From Bigelowiella natans CCMP2755 (taxonomy: Eukaryota; Cercozoa; Chlorarachniophyceae): a stretch of 64,000 nt of DNA. Positions 11,677-21,205 of the stretch are shown here, in pieces. Position numbers and translations under genes: made by a program. The notes beneath the pieces were generated by a model, which was not told the DNA's origin, made no database searches, and saw only the letters and a list, made by a program, of their open reading frames with translations. The first letter of the stretch is position 1. The number at the start of each line of letters is the position of its first letter. The stretch is from contig ADNK01000035.1 of the NCBI GenBank assembly GCA_000320545.1, positions 46,001 to 110,000 of the forward strand, read 5' to 3'.

Positions 11677-13497
11677 CTAACTTCGAATTTTCCATTATCA
11701 TGATATTTATTCAAGGAGAAGCAACTGTACCCACTCCTCCCGAAAATCCTGAAGGTAGCGAAAATAATGATGATTAGTAGTAGTTTTTTACTGCAGAAAT
11801 GCTGCACCGAGTCACCTGTGTTTGGTACGATTATTATCGGTACTTCTTTTTATAATTTTTTGTGGGAGTCAAGGACCTAATATGTACTAACAAATCGAAT
11901 AAATCACACTGCTAATTTCAGTTATGTAAAATTAAAATGCTGCTTCCTTATTTTTAAGTCCACCATTTTCGTAACTTGTTTTTTCGCATAGATGTATTCA
12001 TCGTGGTCAACATTGGAGTCCTAGATCTTCCATTAGTCGAGACTTATTATGAAAACATTTTAAAGCCACAGGGAAGGTACAATGATAAAATTGGCAACAC
12101 AATAATCTAATATTTTTAGTCCTAGGATAGAGGTAGAGTATGAGAGGGGGGGGGCAATGTAGAAGAGGAGGAGGAGGAGGAGACTGTGATTGTATAGGTT
12201 GTCGTTGAGGTTTATTCTTCTTCTTCTTCTTCTTCTTCTTCCTCTTCTCGACGCAGTCTGCCACTTACTCTCGTTTATTCTGCTTACAATTATTTAGAAC
12301 GATGATAATGATGAATTGTGAGCTAGATACATTACGTGCCGATTTGGGCCTACCATCGTTCCCTTCCAAGGACCTTCACTATCGTTTTCTCAGGTGTTGG
12401 TTTGGTACTTGTGACAGCAATTGTGGTGTTCTATCAATATCCTAGCAGTTATTACAGATGTGTAATAGAGTATTTATAATTATTTACTGTTGATAGCCAT
12501 CCCAACTACTTTGTAAAACATTATAATTTTATGCAGTTTTTTCAAGCCAGCTTTCTTTCTCCGGAACCGAAACTATGCAAAGACACAGGCCACACCTCCC
12601 TACAACATTGATTACGCTGGTCATTCAAATATTTTTGAAGAAATTCCTGAGCTACGATTCGTAGAATATGATATGTGCTTTTGATACTCGAACATACATG
12701 AGACGAACAAATATCGTTCACGTGCTGGACATTAGATACGGAGGAGAAACGTAGATTTTATTTATACTTGCTTGCAGATATAGTGATTATGTAAATTACA
12801 TACATAAATTTGTGTATCATCTCCTTGTGTCTACTACAGGAAGTCTATTTCGAGATTATCCAGGGCCTTGGCAAGTGAGACACGAAATATTTGACTAAAA
12901 TAGAAGAAAATTGAATTTGCTGCTTGACTTACAAATATTCAGTATTAAAGTACATTTTTTTCATCAACGTCCACAGCAGGAAAAACTGTATGTGTGTTGT
13001 GCGTTAAGCACCGCGTGTTAATATTGAGCAGAGTTTGGCCGCAGAATTGAGAAGAGATGAAGCAGAATTAGTCTGATTGTTAATTTTTGGTCAATTGTTG
13101 TCACTGTCCAGGTGATGCTGAAGCTCGGCGACGGATCGTTGGCTTGTGTCGCGGAGCAGGAGTAAGCAGGATCTAGAGTTAGAGGGAAGTCGAAGGGCAA
13201 AGAGTAAAAAGGATCTAGATTTAGAGACAAGTAGAAGAAAGGGCAAAGAGCAATAATATGTGGAAGACAAAACGAAAAGGATAGAGACGATGTTTTTTTT
13301 TTACTCACAAATGTGCGGCGGATAATCGTTGATTTCACTTTCGATTTCGGTTCAACAGAAATCTACTACTTGACGATTAAGACCCTGTATCACATTCGAC
13401 ATCTTCATTGTAATTCTCTCTTATTCTTAGGAAACGATATTTTTTAAATGAAGCAAAATATAAAATGGCCGAGGCGCTAGGCATTGCTGAGGTATAG
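9706..13497 (+). CDS. DUF1995 protein, LPA3-like photosystem II assembly factor, plastid-targeted
   Basis: Fifteen exons join in phase: 9706-10128, 10256-10332, 10469-10521, 10621-10733, 10960-11001, 11114-11227, 11511-11565, 11716-11754, 11797-11817, 11992-12076, 12298-12393, 12537-12619, 12840-12874, 13112-13161 and 13431-13497; about 450 residues. Residues 1-25 form a hydrophobic signal-like segment ([20 protein letters not shown]), followed by a Ser/Arg-rich stretch resembling a transit peptide. Conserved blocks are [33 protein letters not shown] with YRFLS after it, [15 protein letters not shown] and GSLACVAE; these match land-plant LPA3 and other DUF1995 proteins. LPA3 in Arabidopsis assists photosystem II (CP43) accumulation; that role is carried over here by inference. 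Exon 6 uses an AAG acceptor and exon 9 (21 bases) is tiny, so these are the least certain. Introns carry TAG, GA, CA and CTT microsatellites. Confidence 0.85.
11038..11074. repeat. (TAG)n microsatellite in LPA3-like intron
   Basis: A TAG trinucleotide run lies in the intron after exon 10960-11001, whose donor itself reads AAG|GTAGTAG. Further simple repeats in the same gene are (GA)n/(G)n at 11327-11400, (CA)n at 11641-11674 and GAG/CTT runs at 12163-12243. Confidence 0.9.
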
Positions 13498-13751
13498 AGT
13501 ACGCATTTGTAGAGACGTATCCAAATTGACATTATCGATTATTTGAGTGCCAAATTCTCCATAATGAATTTGAAATTTTGATTTATCGTGTCCCATATGT
13601 GGTTTGTTGCATTTAGGAAAAGGGGTCTGTCATAGATTTCTTGCGTACTGGATATAAGGCTGGAACATGGTGGGAGGAGGCAGAAAGTCAAGAGTTGTCG
13701 AACCTTTGGAGAACATGATGCAGATTGGACAATAGACACAAAGTATTGATA

Positions 13752-13792
<41 letters not shown>

Positions 13793-15560
13793 ATACAACG
13801 TACATGACAAGATGACACAACGTATGTGATACAAATATGTATACATATAATACACTGTGTCCATACCTTGGCAGCGGTGAGTTTTCAATGACGCATGATC
13901 CTGACGACGTCTAAACGAGACGCAACGTGACACATGTCTGTAATTTGACACATTCTTGCTACGCACGATGCGATGCATAGCGCATCGTAGCAGCACATTA
14001 TGTGAAGCGCGGGTTCTCAGTATTCATTACTAGATTGAAGTTACTAGTTTGTGTGTCGTACGACGACACACTAGAAGGCACACCAGAAAACAGAGCTAGA
14101 GAGGCACTTTCATCATGCGTGCGTACATGCTAGCATGTACACGCATGATGTAAGTCTAGAAGCATATGTGCCGTGATCTGCACCGCCCGCAATGTGTGCA
14201 ACGAGCACCTTGGTCGTGACCTGGCTGTGTTAATTGTCTACATAGCAATTGAAGAAGTGATGAGGCAAATGGCGACTGCTAGACTACTAGCTAGCTAGGC
14301 AGGGCGCACAAATCGAGCCAACTGCTAGTTGCGCTAGGCGTGGCATGGGGCTAGCTAGCTCTAGAGCTAGCGAGGGCTGCGAGGAGGTTGGAGTTCTTGA
14401 GAGGTTTGATACAGTTGAGGGCTCATGCATGCACAACTACCGATCTAGCGATGTCACACTGAAATCGCCTACAGCGTTCTGCTAGTCACGTGAGCATATC
14501 CTTCCTTTTTCTAGTTCTAGCTTTATTTGCTTGCTTTCCATGTAGCGCAACTGCAACGGGATGCATCTCGATCACCTGCATGTCGCTTGCCGCGCTCTAG
14601 CCATGGCTAGCATTAGCGCTACCAGTGCAATGTTGTCGCTGCCGCAGCTGCACGCGTTTATGCGTTGCAGACCCATGCAATATTACCCAATAAGTTGATG
14701 TCAGCACGCCTCGTCGCGTCCAACAGTGACATAATGTGCATGTTGTGTGCATCACAGACACAGTGACATCATGCGCACATGTCACACATGGGGCGGATGC
14801 AATGAATTGATCAAATCTTTTCAATGGTCATCCTGATGTAACTGTGCAAAGCAGCAGCTACGCAGCGCTGATGTTGCATCTGTTTGTCTCCGCTGCTGTG
14901 ATTGTTGTTTTTCATGAACAGCATGTGAAAGCAGCATCTGCATCGCCTCGATCGTTTGTGTCGTGCAGCACGCGCAGCATCCTCTAGTCCTGTGCAACGT
15001 CCACAATGTTGCATTGTGAGACAGATGTAATGAAGTGATTAAATCTTTTCAATGGTCATCTCAATGTATACGTAGCTATGCAGAGCAGCGGCAATGTTGC
15101 ATTGTCCATCATGCCATGCTGTCGATCTGCTAATGTTCATGTAGCGTCATAATGGCTAGCTAGCTAGCATGCCACACATGTACGCAGCTACATGCTAATA
15201 AGAGCGCCGAGCCTCATGGTGAAATGGTGCGATGTCTGTTGCGATTGCAACCCTGCCATTTGCCATCACAACTCCGTCAAATCCGAGGCAGGGCTTGAGC
15301 AACCCATGTTGTGTGCGTGCGCGCCGCGCCAGCTAGCCAGGCTAGCTAGCTAGTCAGCAGTGGAATCGAAGCGATATACCATTAGGACTTCTTTGAAATT
15401 CAAACACAAATCCCGTTTATTTCGAGAATTCAGCATGAAAATCCACTGCCCAAACTGCTACTTCGGGCCACAGTCTGGACATTATGTACATTCATGCACA
15501 TGTATCTAGGTATGGCGGATCGTGCATGCGGTAGTTATGCACGTAACTTTAATAGATCCC
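13498..15560. repeat. Intergenic island: CTAG-rich, TA microsatellite, dispersed repeat
   Basis: No exon structure is seen. A (TA)n run is at about 13758-13790. CTAG and GCTAGC palindromes are dense at 14100-14400 and 15150-15360. Two forward copies of the dispersed repeat lie at 14790-14870 and 15017-15092, about 227 bases apart, with similar sequence between them (AGCATCTGCATCGCCTCGAT here and a related stretch near 6090). Short frames on the minus strand (13539-13996) translate the TA run and are not genes. Confidence 0.7.
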
Positions 15561-15693
15561 CATGATACTGCTCGAAATTATCTATGACAATGGTTGGTAG
15601 AAGTGTCCTCCCTGTCTTGTTGTGCTAAATTTAATCTCTATATATTGATCTCAGAAAAATCCACCTTCATCACACATTTTAATGTAAATGACA

Positions 15694-16955
15694 TTAGAAT
15701 TCTGCTGCATTATCAACTGCTGCTAATACGCCCTTGCGAATATTTCGAGCTTCCGGTCCACAACACAGATGAAGAGGTACCATAATAGTCGTAGTAAATA
15801 CACGGGTAAAAGCAAAAAAAGCGAAGTTTATAATGAAAGCAAGGTCTTTTATGTAGTCCAACCCGCCATATACTTGATATTCCTCAAATCCTCCTATTTC
15901 GAGCTCAAGATCTGAATTGCTAAGGTAGAACGTGTTTCTAGCTTTGACTCGTTGAGCGTTACATACGACCGAAGATTTAGTCAGAATTGTATCGCTATGA
16001 TCCCTTTTGAAAGTGGTTTGATTGCTATTAGTTTCGGGTGAAAGTGCGTAGACGTACTCAGAAAGACTACAAAACTGTTCCGCTTCTGGAGAATGATGGC
16101 GTGCGATTTCTTCCACCACAGGAGTGAACCTTGTATCTCCCTTTGGCATTAATGTTGTCAGAGGCATGAGTCTATAAAAACGCGACGTTAAGGAAACTCG
16201 TGTGAGGAGTCGAGAGTTAGCCCGAAGGTCGTCATGACCCAAAATCTCATCGCGATCCTCTTCTCGATTGTAGAAAGTAAAAAGAAAGTTAAAACATGTT
16301 GAAAAGTAAGAACTTCCAAGGACGTAATCATTGGCGGCCCAATCTATACGGAATTCTAATGTTGCAACAATATCATCGTTGCGCCTATTCGGAAGAATCC
16401 ACCACCTTAAAAAAATCCGAAAACAATATAAGAATGGTGGAAAATTAGGAAATGGTTAGCTGAAACTTACGGATCGATTGTCCAGCATCGTAGATAACCT
16501 CTTGCCCCAAGGCTGGAGGTGAAGTTGACATATTGAATTTGCTGAAAATAATTGTGGGAATTGAGGTACGTTACATTCGGTAACGGACAGGAGACCGGGC
16601 TGTACTCATTCAGTAACAATGAACTTGGACTTTGGCAGAATGTCATCTTAAAGTGTTGATATTCATCCCCTTCTTTGATTATGTTGAGTTTGTTTCGGAT
16701 CCCGCGCTGCCCAAGTTTCTGTGCATTATTGATGGCCACGAGTAATGTGAAACACAGCACTATGGTGCTAGTAATTACAAATAGCGCCCATTCCTTCCAG
16801 GAATTGATGTTATGGAGATTTTTCAATTTTTTAATCGCTCGAATTGGAAGACTTTCGCGTCTACTAATTGTAGGCGAGGGCCGTGGACTCTGCATTCGTG
16901 TTTGCAGTCTTATAGGTTCTCTTGCTTGCTTTTCATCAAGCTTATCATACGTCAT
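15694..16955 (-). CDS. Two-span membrane protein, function unknown
   Basis: Two exons, 16955-16471 and 16405-15694, join in phase across a 65-base intron with a GTAAGTTT donor. The first in-frame ATG of the open stretch is at 16955 (MTYDKL); the frame stays open to about 17015 and a further 5' exon is possible. One hydrophobic segment near residues 55-80 (EWALFVITSTIVLCFTLLVA) and one near the C-terminus (LAFIINFAFFAF..VPLHLCC) suggest two membrane spans. The region between them is about 250 residues with paired Cys and NVTY/NFTS N-glycosylation sites, and so is probably lumenal or extracellular. A WDP/PWW pattern at the exon junction (TIDPWWILPNRR) may be useful for finding relatives. I recognise no family. 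The gene lies next to the GC-rich island. Confidence 0.65.
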
Positions 16956-17292
16956 GCTATCCCTTCTACCAGTATTTAGTGTCCCTAGAAACTCATTCAA
17001 TTCTATTCGTAATTGCTATTCAAGACCCAAGCTGTTGAACAACCAACTATGATCACAGATCCTTAATGCCACAGATAATCCTCATCATCATGACGATTGC
17101 AGCCATTTCCCGAGATTTGTTGTCTCATTCATTGACAGCTAAAACCCATGTCTCATGTGACAAAATGCCCAGCATTTTTGTGCCATCATTTGTCAATTTA
17201 ACTGCAAATTCTGGACGGAGTTCAACCCAAGTGAGGGAGGGTTGCCACATGGCTTCCCCTCGAAATCCGAATTCGCCGATGCGGCGCGCGAT

Positions 17293-17612
17293 GTGGTGAT
17301 AGGCGGGGGTTTTCGGTCACCAGGGTGGCTTTTCCTCCCACCCATGAACCACATTCTCGTTCAGTGGTGGGACAGACAGACATGTCGCCCCAGCCACCGG
17401 TGACTCGGTTGCCAAGTTGAGGGTGTTTGGATGTCTGCACTCAAGATTCAAAGTTGCATCCGCCGGAGTGGTGATGGGCGGGGGGGTTTTTCGGTCACGA
17501 AGGTGGCTTTTCCCCTCATCCCTGAAACACATTCCTGTTCACCGGTGGGGGCCAGCCCGGTGACTTGGTTGCCAAACGAAGGATGTTCGGATTTGTGTCT
17601 GAGGTTCATCCC
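17293..17612. repeat. Two ~150-bp tandem units in GC-rich island
   Basis: The block GTGGTGAT..GGCGGGGG..TTTTCGGTCAC..GGTGGCTTTTCC..ACATTC..GTTCA is at 17293-17363 and again at 17468-17542. Each is followed by a related GGTGACTCGGTTGCCAA or GGTGACTTGGTTGCCAA segment (17401 and 17560). The offset is about 160-175 bases and the copies differ by scattered substitutions and indels. Confidence 0.85.
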
Positions 17613-17633
17613 GGACGAATCCCGTCAGGATGA

Positions 17634-17915
17634 ACGTGCCCTCCTCCAACTTTGTGCCATCCAGCACAGGCAATGTCTCCGCAAAAGCCGGGGACGTTGT
17701 GGTTGGCGTGAAGCTCGTGCTTCCGATTGCAAATTGATGGGGGCAATGCCTCCGCAAAAGCCGGGGATGTCGTGGTCAACGCGAAGCCTCGTCGTCCAAG
17801 CTGGCAAGTGGACCAAGCAGGAAGAATGTGTCCTCCACCAACTTCGTGCCATCCAGCAGGGGCAATGTCTCCGCAAAAGCCCGGGATGTTGTGGTTGGCA
17901 TGAAGCTTGTGCACC
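17634..17915. repeat. Two and a half diverged ~90-bp units with a repeated peptide
   Basis: The block TGTCCTCC..AACTTTGTGCCATCCAGCA, then GGCAATGTCTCCGCAAAAGC, lies at 17634-17724 and 17827-17915, with a partial copy at 17739-17785. In the plus frame starting at ATG 17631 it reads NVSAKAGDVVVGVKLV, and a variant NVSAKARDVVVGMKLV in the second copy, but each is soon stopped. This looks like decayed coding sequence that was once a peptide repeat. Confidence 0.8.
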
Positions 17916-18630
17916 CAAGTGGACCACGAGGTCCGTGGGGTTGTTCGCTTGGGGTTTGAAGGTGTGGTGTTCTTGCTTGGCAATCTCCAAAAGTGAGAAA
18001 AGCACGACGACGGCATGATTTTCGGGGTGCAAAAAGCACAGAGAAGTCATGGTCCTGAAGTTGGCAAAGATCAGGCACAAAAGAGTGAAACTGGGATGTG
18101 GGGAGTGGAGGAGTGGCCAGAGTGCCGTTCTTGGTTCCTTTTTGTTTCACCAGTTGGTCCTCACTGGCCAGACTGGCCCACCAAAGTTGGTTCGAGGCAC
18201 AGTTTTCAGTCCTCACTGAAGCCAGTTCGAGGCACTCTGGCACTGCACTTCGCACACTGCAAGTGTCTTGTCACACTTTGGAAGTGTGGTTTTTCATCAT
18301 TGTTCTCATCGTTCCCTCCAAATTGACAACCCTCGACGCAAGACGCAACGCAAGTCGGTGGGGGAAAAGTGTGAAAACTCCAACCAAGCCCCTCACTCAC
18401 GGGGCAACCAGGCAACCACGGGGAAGCAAGTCTCAAAGTTGCCGCCGCGCGCGCCTTCCCAGTGACTCAAGAGCTCTCTGGCTCTCTCACTCAAGAGTCA
18501 AAACAAAAACCAACAATGAAGGCTTCAGGTCCTTGGTGTGACTCGCTGCCGAAGCTCCCCATGTCCCTGAATGCAAGTTGAAGCGTACCAGCACGATTCA
18601 AGCCAGTCAGGACGCATCACAACAGCTAAC

Positions 18631-18775
18631 ACGTCAATTTTCAATCCTTGTTGAAACTTGTTCAGCTCGAGGCACTGCGTTTCGCACTTTGCAAGCTCCA
18701 GAGCTAGCACGTTGCAATGAGCACAAAGCCCAATTGACAAAGCCAGAAAGCCCCAGAGCCAGAAGTTGTGGTCAG
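18631..18775 (+). repeat. Direct repeat copy 1 (~140 bp) of GC-rich island
   Basis: GTCAATTTTCAATCCTTGTT.. through ..CCCCAGAGCCAGAAG, almost identical to 20404-20545. A more diverged third relative is at about 18195-18300 (TTTTCAGTCCTCACTGAAGC, then CAGTTCGAGGCACTCTGGCA). Confidence 0.9.
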
Positions 18776-19400
18776 TTTGCGACCACCAAGTGCATGCAAG
18801 CGCGCATGCACGTGCATGAGCACAAAAGGCAGTGCACGTTGTGCTTCATCGTGCCCAACACTTTCATGTGAGCGTGCTCGTGTGGGTTCAGGCCATCGTT
18901 CCTGTGCCTCAGTTGGTCACATGGGGGCATGCAACTTGCGTTGCATGCCCAGAAACGTGGTCATGGGAGGGGGCACGTGCAATTGGAAACACCCTTCTCG
19001 GTTGTTTCCCAACCGTGGATGTTTCCAGGAGCACCCTCGGTGTTTCACTTGCGACATGGAGTCGGCCTGCGCATCGTGATGTCATGGGGGAAAATGGCCC
19101 ACGTTTTCCCTGACGTTTTGGGCAACTGCTGCTGCGCAGCACGTTGCTGCTGGGGACGCTGTGTGCCCAGCACACGATGTGCATTGGCGCGCAACGCGCT
19201 GGTTTGGCACACTCCAAAAGACCCGCAAGCAAGCGGTGAGCTTTCTTCTTTGGCAGCACGCTCATGCACGCTCACATCGTGTCACTTGTTCAACAGGGCA
19301 TCAGTTTTGTGCACAAAGCATTGTCAAAGCACACATTGCAACAGTTGTGTTGTCAGCGCTGCGCAATGCAACCACACTGGTGGCGGACGAACCACGTCAA

Positions 19401-20594
19401 ATGGAAGATCAAGGGAACTCATTTGGGGCTCAGGGGGAGCCCAGGAACCATGCAGAGGAAGCTGAGAGCAAGGAATCCAGGATTGAAAACCCGGAAGTTT
19501 CGACGGGTGGCTGTGTGACACGGGAAGGCATCCCAGTGGCTCAGCCCGTGACTTCCAGACGTTCAAGTGAGCTTGGATCGGGCGCCCGGCATTCCCTGAC
19601 GACGGATGAGGTTCTGGAGCAGTTTGGTGACCTGACTGTTTCTGCAGGCCGACGAGTTGCAAAGTGTGTTTTGCACTGCGACGGCATCGACAAAGGTGTG
19701 AACAACTTGGTCAGAACGACAACAACCACTGACTTGGAATCGCGGGAGTTCGCATTTCATCGTTGTTTGGATGAGGGAACAACTTTGCGAACTTGGGCCT
19801 GCACGATTGAGAAGTGTGGAGACCCGTGTTGTGCTCCGCCAGGCATGGCGGATCCGATGGAGCGGAAGGCCAAGCTGCAGCCTTCGGTCCGAGACATTGC
19901 GGGTGCAATCGATTCGTTTCGACGGCACTGCCCTGTTGAAGGCAAGCTGTGTGTGGCCACTGTGAGCCCGGCACAGTTCCGTGGGAATGCTCGTGGGCTT
20001 CGTGATGAAATTGAAGCACGTGCTGCTTTGGTCGGCCAAGCCGACTTGGGGTTCGGTTGCAAATGTTTCCAGACGTGTTTGTCCTCTCATGCGCTTGAGA
20101 GGCTCCGTCGGGAAGCTGTGAGGAACGGGTGTGCTTCGGAGAGTCCGGAGACCCAGTTTGAGATGGCTCTGCAGCACCTCTGCGATGAGGAGGATGAAGA
20201 AAAGCTTCAGCGCGACTTCGAGGATGAGCTCGATTTTCTTCGGCGAAAGCGGTGTCGAAATGTTGATGCGATGCAACGGCAGTTCAGCGAGCTTCTTCTG
20301 GAGTTTGCTGGGCTTCACTTTGGGCATGCCAACAAGTTGCGGTGCTTCCGGCGCTTGTTGGTGGGACACCAGTTGCACGACAGGTTCATCGCGCCACTTG
20401 ACGGATTTCGTCAATTTTCAATCCTTGTTGAAATTCATTCAGCTCGAGGCACTGCGTTTCGCACTTTGCAAGCTCCAGAGTTGGCACGTTGCAATGAGCA
20501 CAAAGCCCAATTGACAAAGCCAGAAAGCCCCAGAGCCAGAAGTGTCGCACCACACTTTGGAAGTGCAGTCAGCCGCGAACGACACCTTCCCTGA
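19401..20594 (+). CDS. Unrecognised ORF within GC-rich island
   Basis: An open frame runs from upstream (19161) to 20594; ATG 19401 (MEDQGNSF) is the more likely start because upstream codons look non-coding. This would give 397 residues. The last 60 residues translate the downstream copy of the 140-bp direct repeat, so the original protein probably ended near 20403 or was truncated by the repeat. The product is polar, with Cys clusters (CGDPCCAPPG; GCKCFQTC), a Glu/Asp-rich stretch (CDEEDEEKLQRDFEDELDFL) and many Arg. Third codon positions are GC-rich, unlike the neighbouring genes. I recognise no domain and see no reverse transcriptase, integrase or transposase motif. Confidence 0.4.
   Translation: MEDQGNSFGAQGEPRNHAEEAESKESRIENPEVSTGGCVTREGIPVAQPVTSRRSSELGSGARHSLTTDEVLEQFGDLTVSAGRRVAKCVLHCDGIDKGVNNLVRTTTTTDLESREFAFHRCLDEGTTLRTWACTIEKCGDPCCAPPGMADPMERKAKLQPSVRDIAGAIDSFRRHCPVEGKLCVATVSPAQFRGNARGLRDEIEARAALVGQADLGFGCKCFQTCLSSHALERLRREAVRNGCASESPETQFEMALQHLCDEEDEEKLQRDFEDELDFLRRKRCRNVDAMQRQFSELLLEFAGLHFGHANKLRCFRRLLVGHQLHDRFIAPLDGFRQFSILVEIHSARGTAFRTLQAPELARCNEHKAQLTKPESPRARSVAPHFGSAVSRERHLP
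20404..20590 (+). repeat. Direct repeat copy 2 of GC-rich island
   Basis: This copy matches 18631-18775 over about 140 bases with only a few differences, then continues with CACACTTTGGAAGTGCAGTC, which has its own relative at about 18272-18292. The two main copies are 1.77 kb apart in the same orientation and bracket the unrecognised ORF. Confidence 0.9.
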
Positions 20595-20719
20595 CGTGAA
20601 GCCAGCAAAACTGGAGGCGAAGGAGTCGATGAAGGCTGCGTGCCAGCTAGAAGGGATCGAGTTGCCGTCAATCTGCAATTGTGTCGTCTGCACTCTAGCA
20701 CCACAATGACAAATTTGAT

Positions 20720-21205
20720 GCCCCTCCCCGCCATGGTCCGCTCTGTCTAGCTCGCTCGATCAAGCGGTGATTGGACAATTGTTGTGCGCAATCCTGGCGG
20801 TGCACGTACGCGTGCAGCGATGAGCGCGACAAGCTAGCAGGGTAGCCGGCGCAGCGCAGAGAGGGCTAGAGGGGAGAGGATGAGGTGTGTCCTTGCTAGC
20901 TTGGTTGGACACGTGGACACGTTCATGGGCATGCTACATGCAATCACTATCTCTAGATCTATGTAATGCATTTTTGCAAAAGTTCCCATGCATGCCATGT
21001 CTCTTGAACCTAATCTAGATGCATGATGACCTAATTCGTCATGTCATCAGAATGTGTAAAAATACATGTGCATGCACTTAAATCGGGTTTGGTTAAGCTA
21101 CAAGCGACAACGTTCACATGAGTCTTTTAATCCTCATTACTGATGTCCTTCATAACTTGTTGATAATAAGTGATAATTTTTTTCGTACCAGTAATATATC
21201 TGAAA
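20720..21205. other. Intergenic, CTAG/CATG-rich
   Basis: This stretch contains TCTAGCTCGCTCGAT, GCTAGCAGGG and several CATGCATG tracts. No exon is seen. It separates the GC-rich island from the BAR-PH gene. Confidence 0.6.

Larger units (their letters stand above)
17220..20720. mobile_element. GC-rich repetitive island, probable inserted element of unknown class
   Basis: From about 17.2 to 20.7 kb the base composition shifts to clearly GC-richer sequence with CTTG/CAAG-rich wording, unlike the AT-rich flanks. The interval holds tandem repeats (17293-17915), a family of about 140-bp direct repeats (18195-18300, 18631-18775, 20404-20590), and one long open frame whose 3' end runs into the last repeat. 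No introns are evident, in contrast to every neighbour. I see no terminal inverted repeats, long terminal repeats of retrotransposon type, reverse transcriptase or DDE transposase motifs, so the class is unknown. Boundaries are estimated from composition only. Confidence 0.5.

Noticed and set aside
13539-13996. Overlapping minus-strand frames of 62-102 codons
   Set aside because: They translate a (TA)n microsatellite as Tyr-Ile repeats and have no other features.
18929-19465. Several overlapping frames of 76-178 codons in the GC-rich island
   Set aside because: GC-rich DNA lacks stops by chance; the frames overlap on both strands and translate repeats. Only the 19401-20594 frame is retained, with low confidence.
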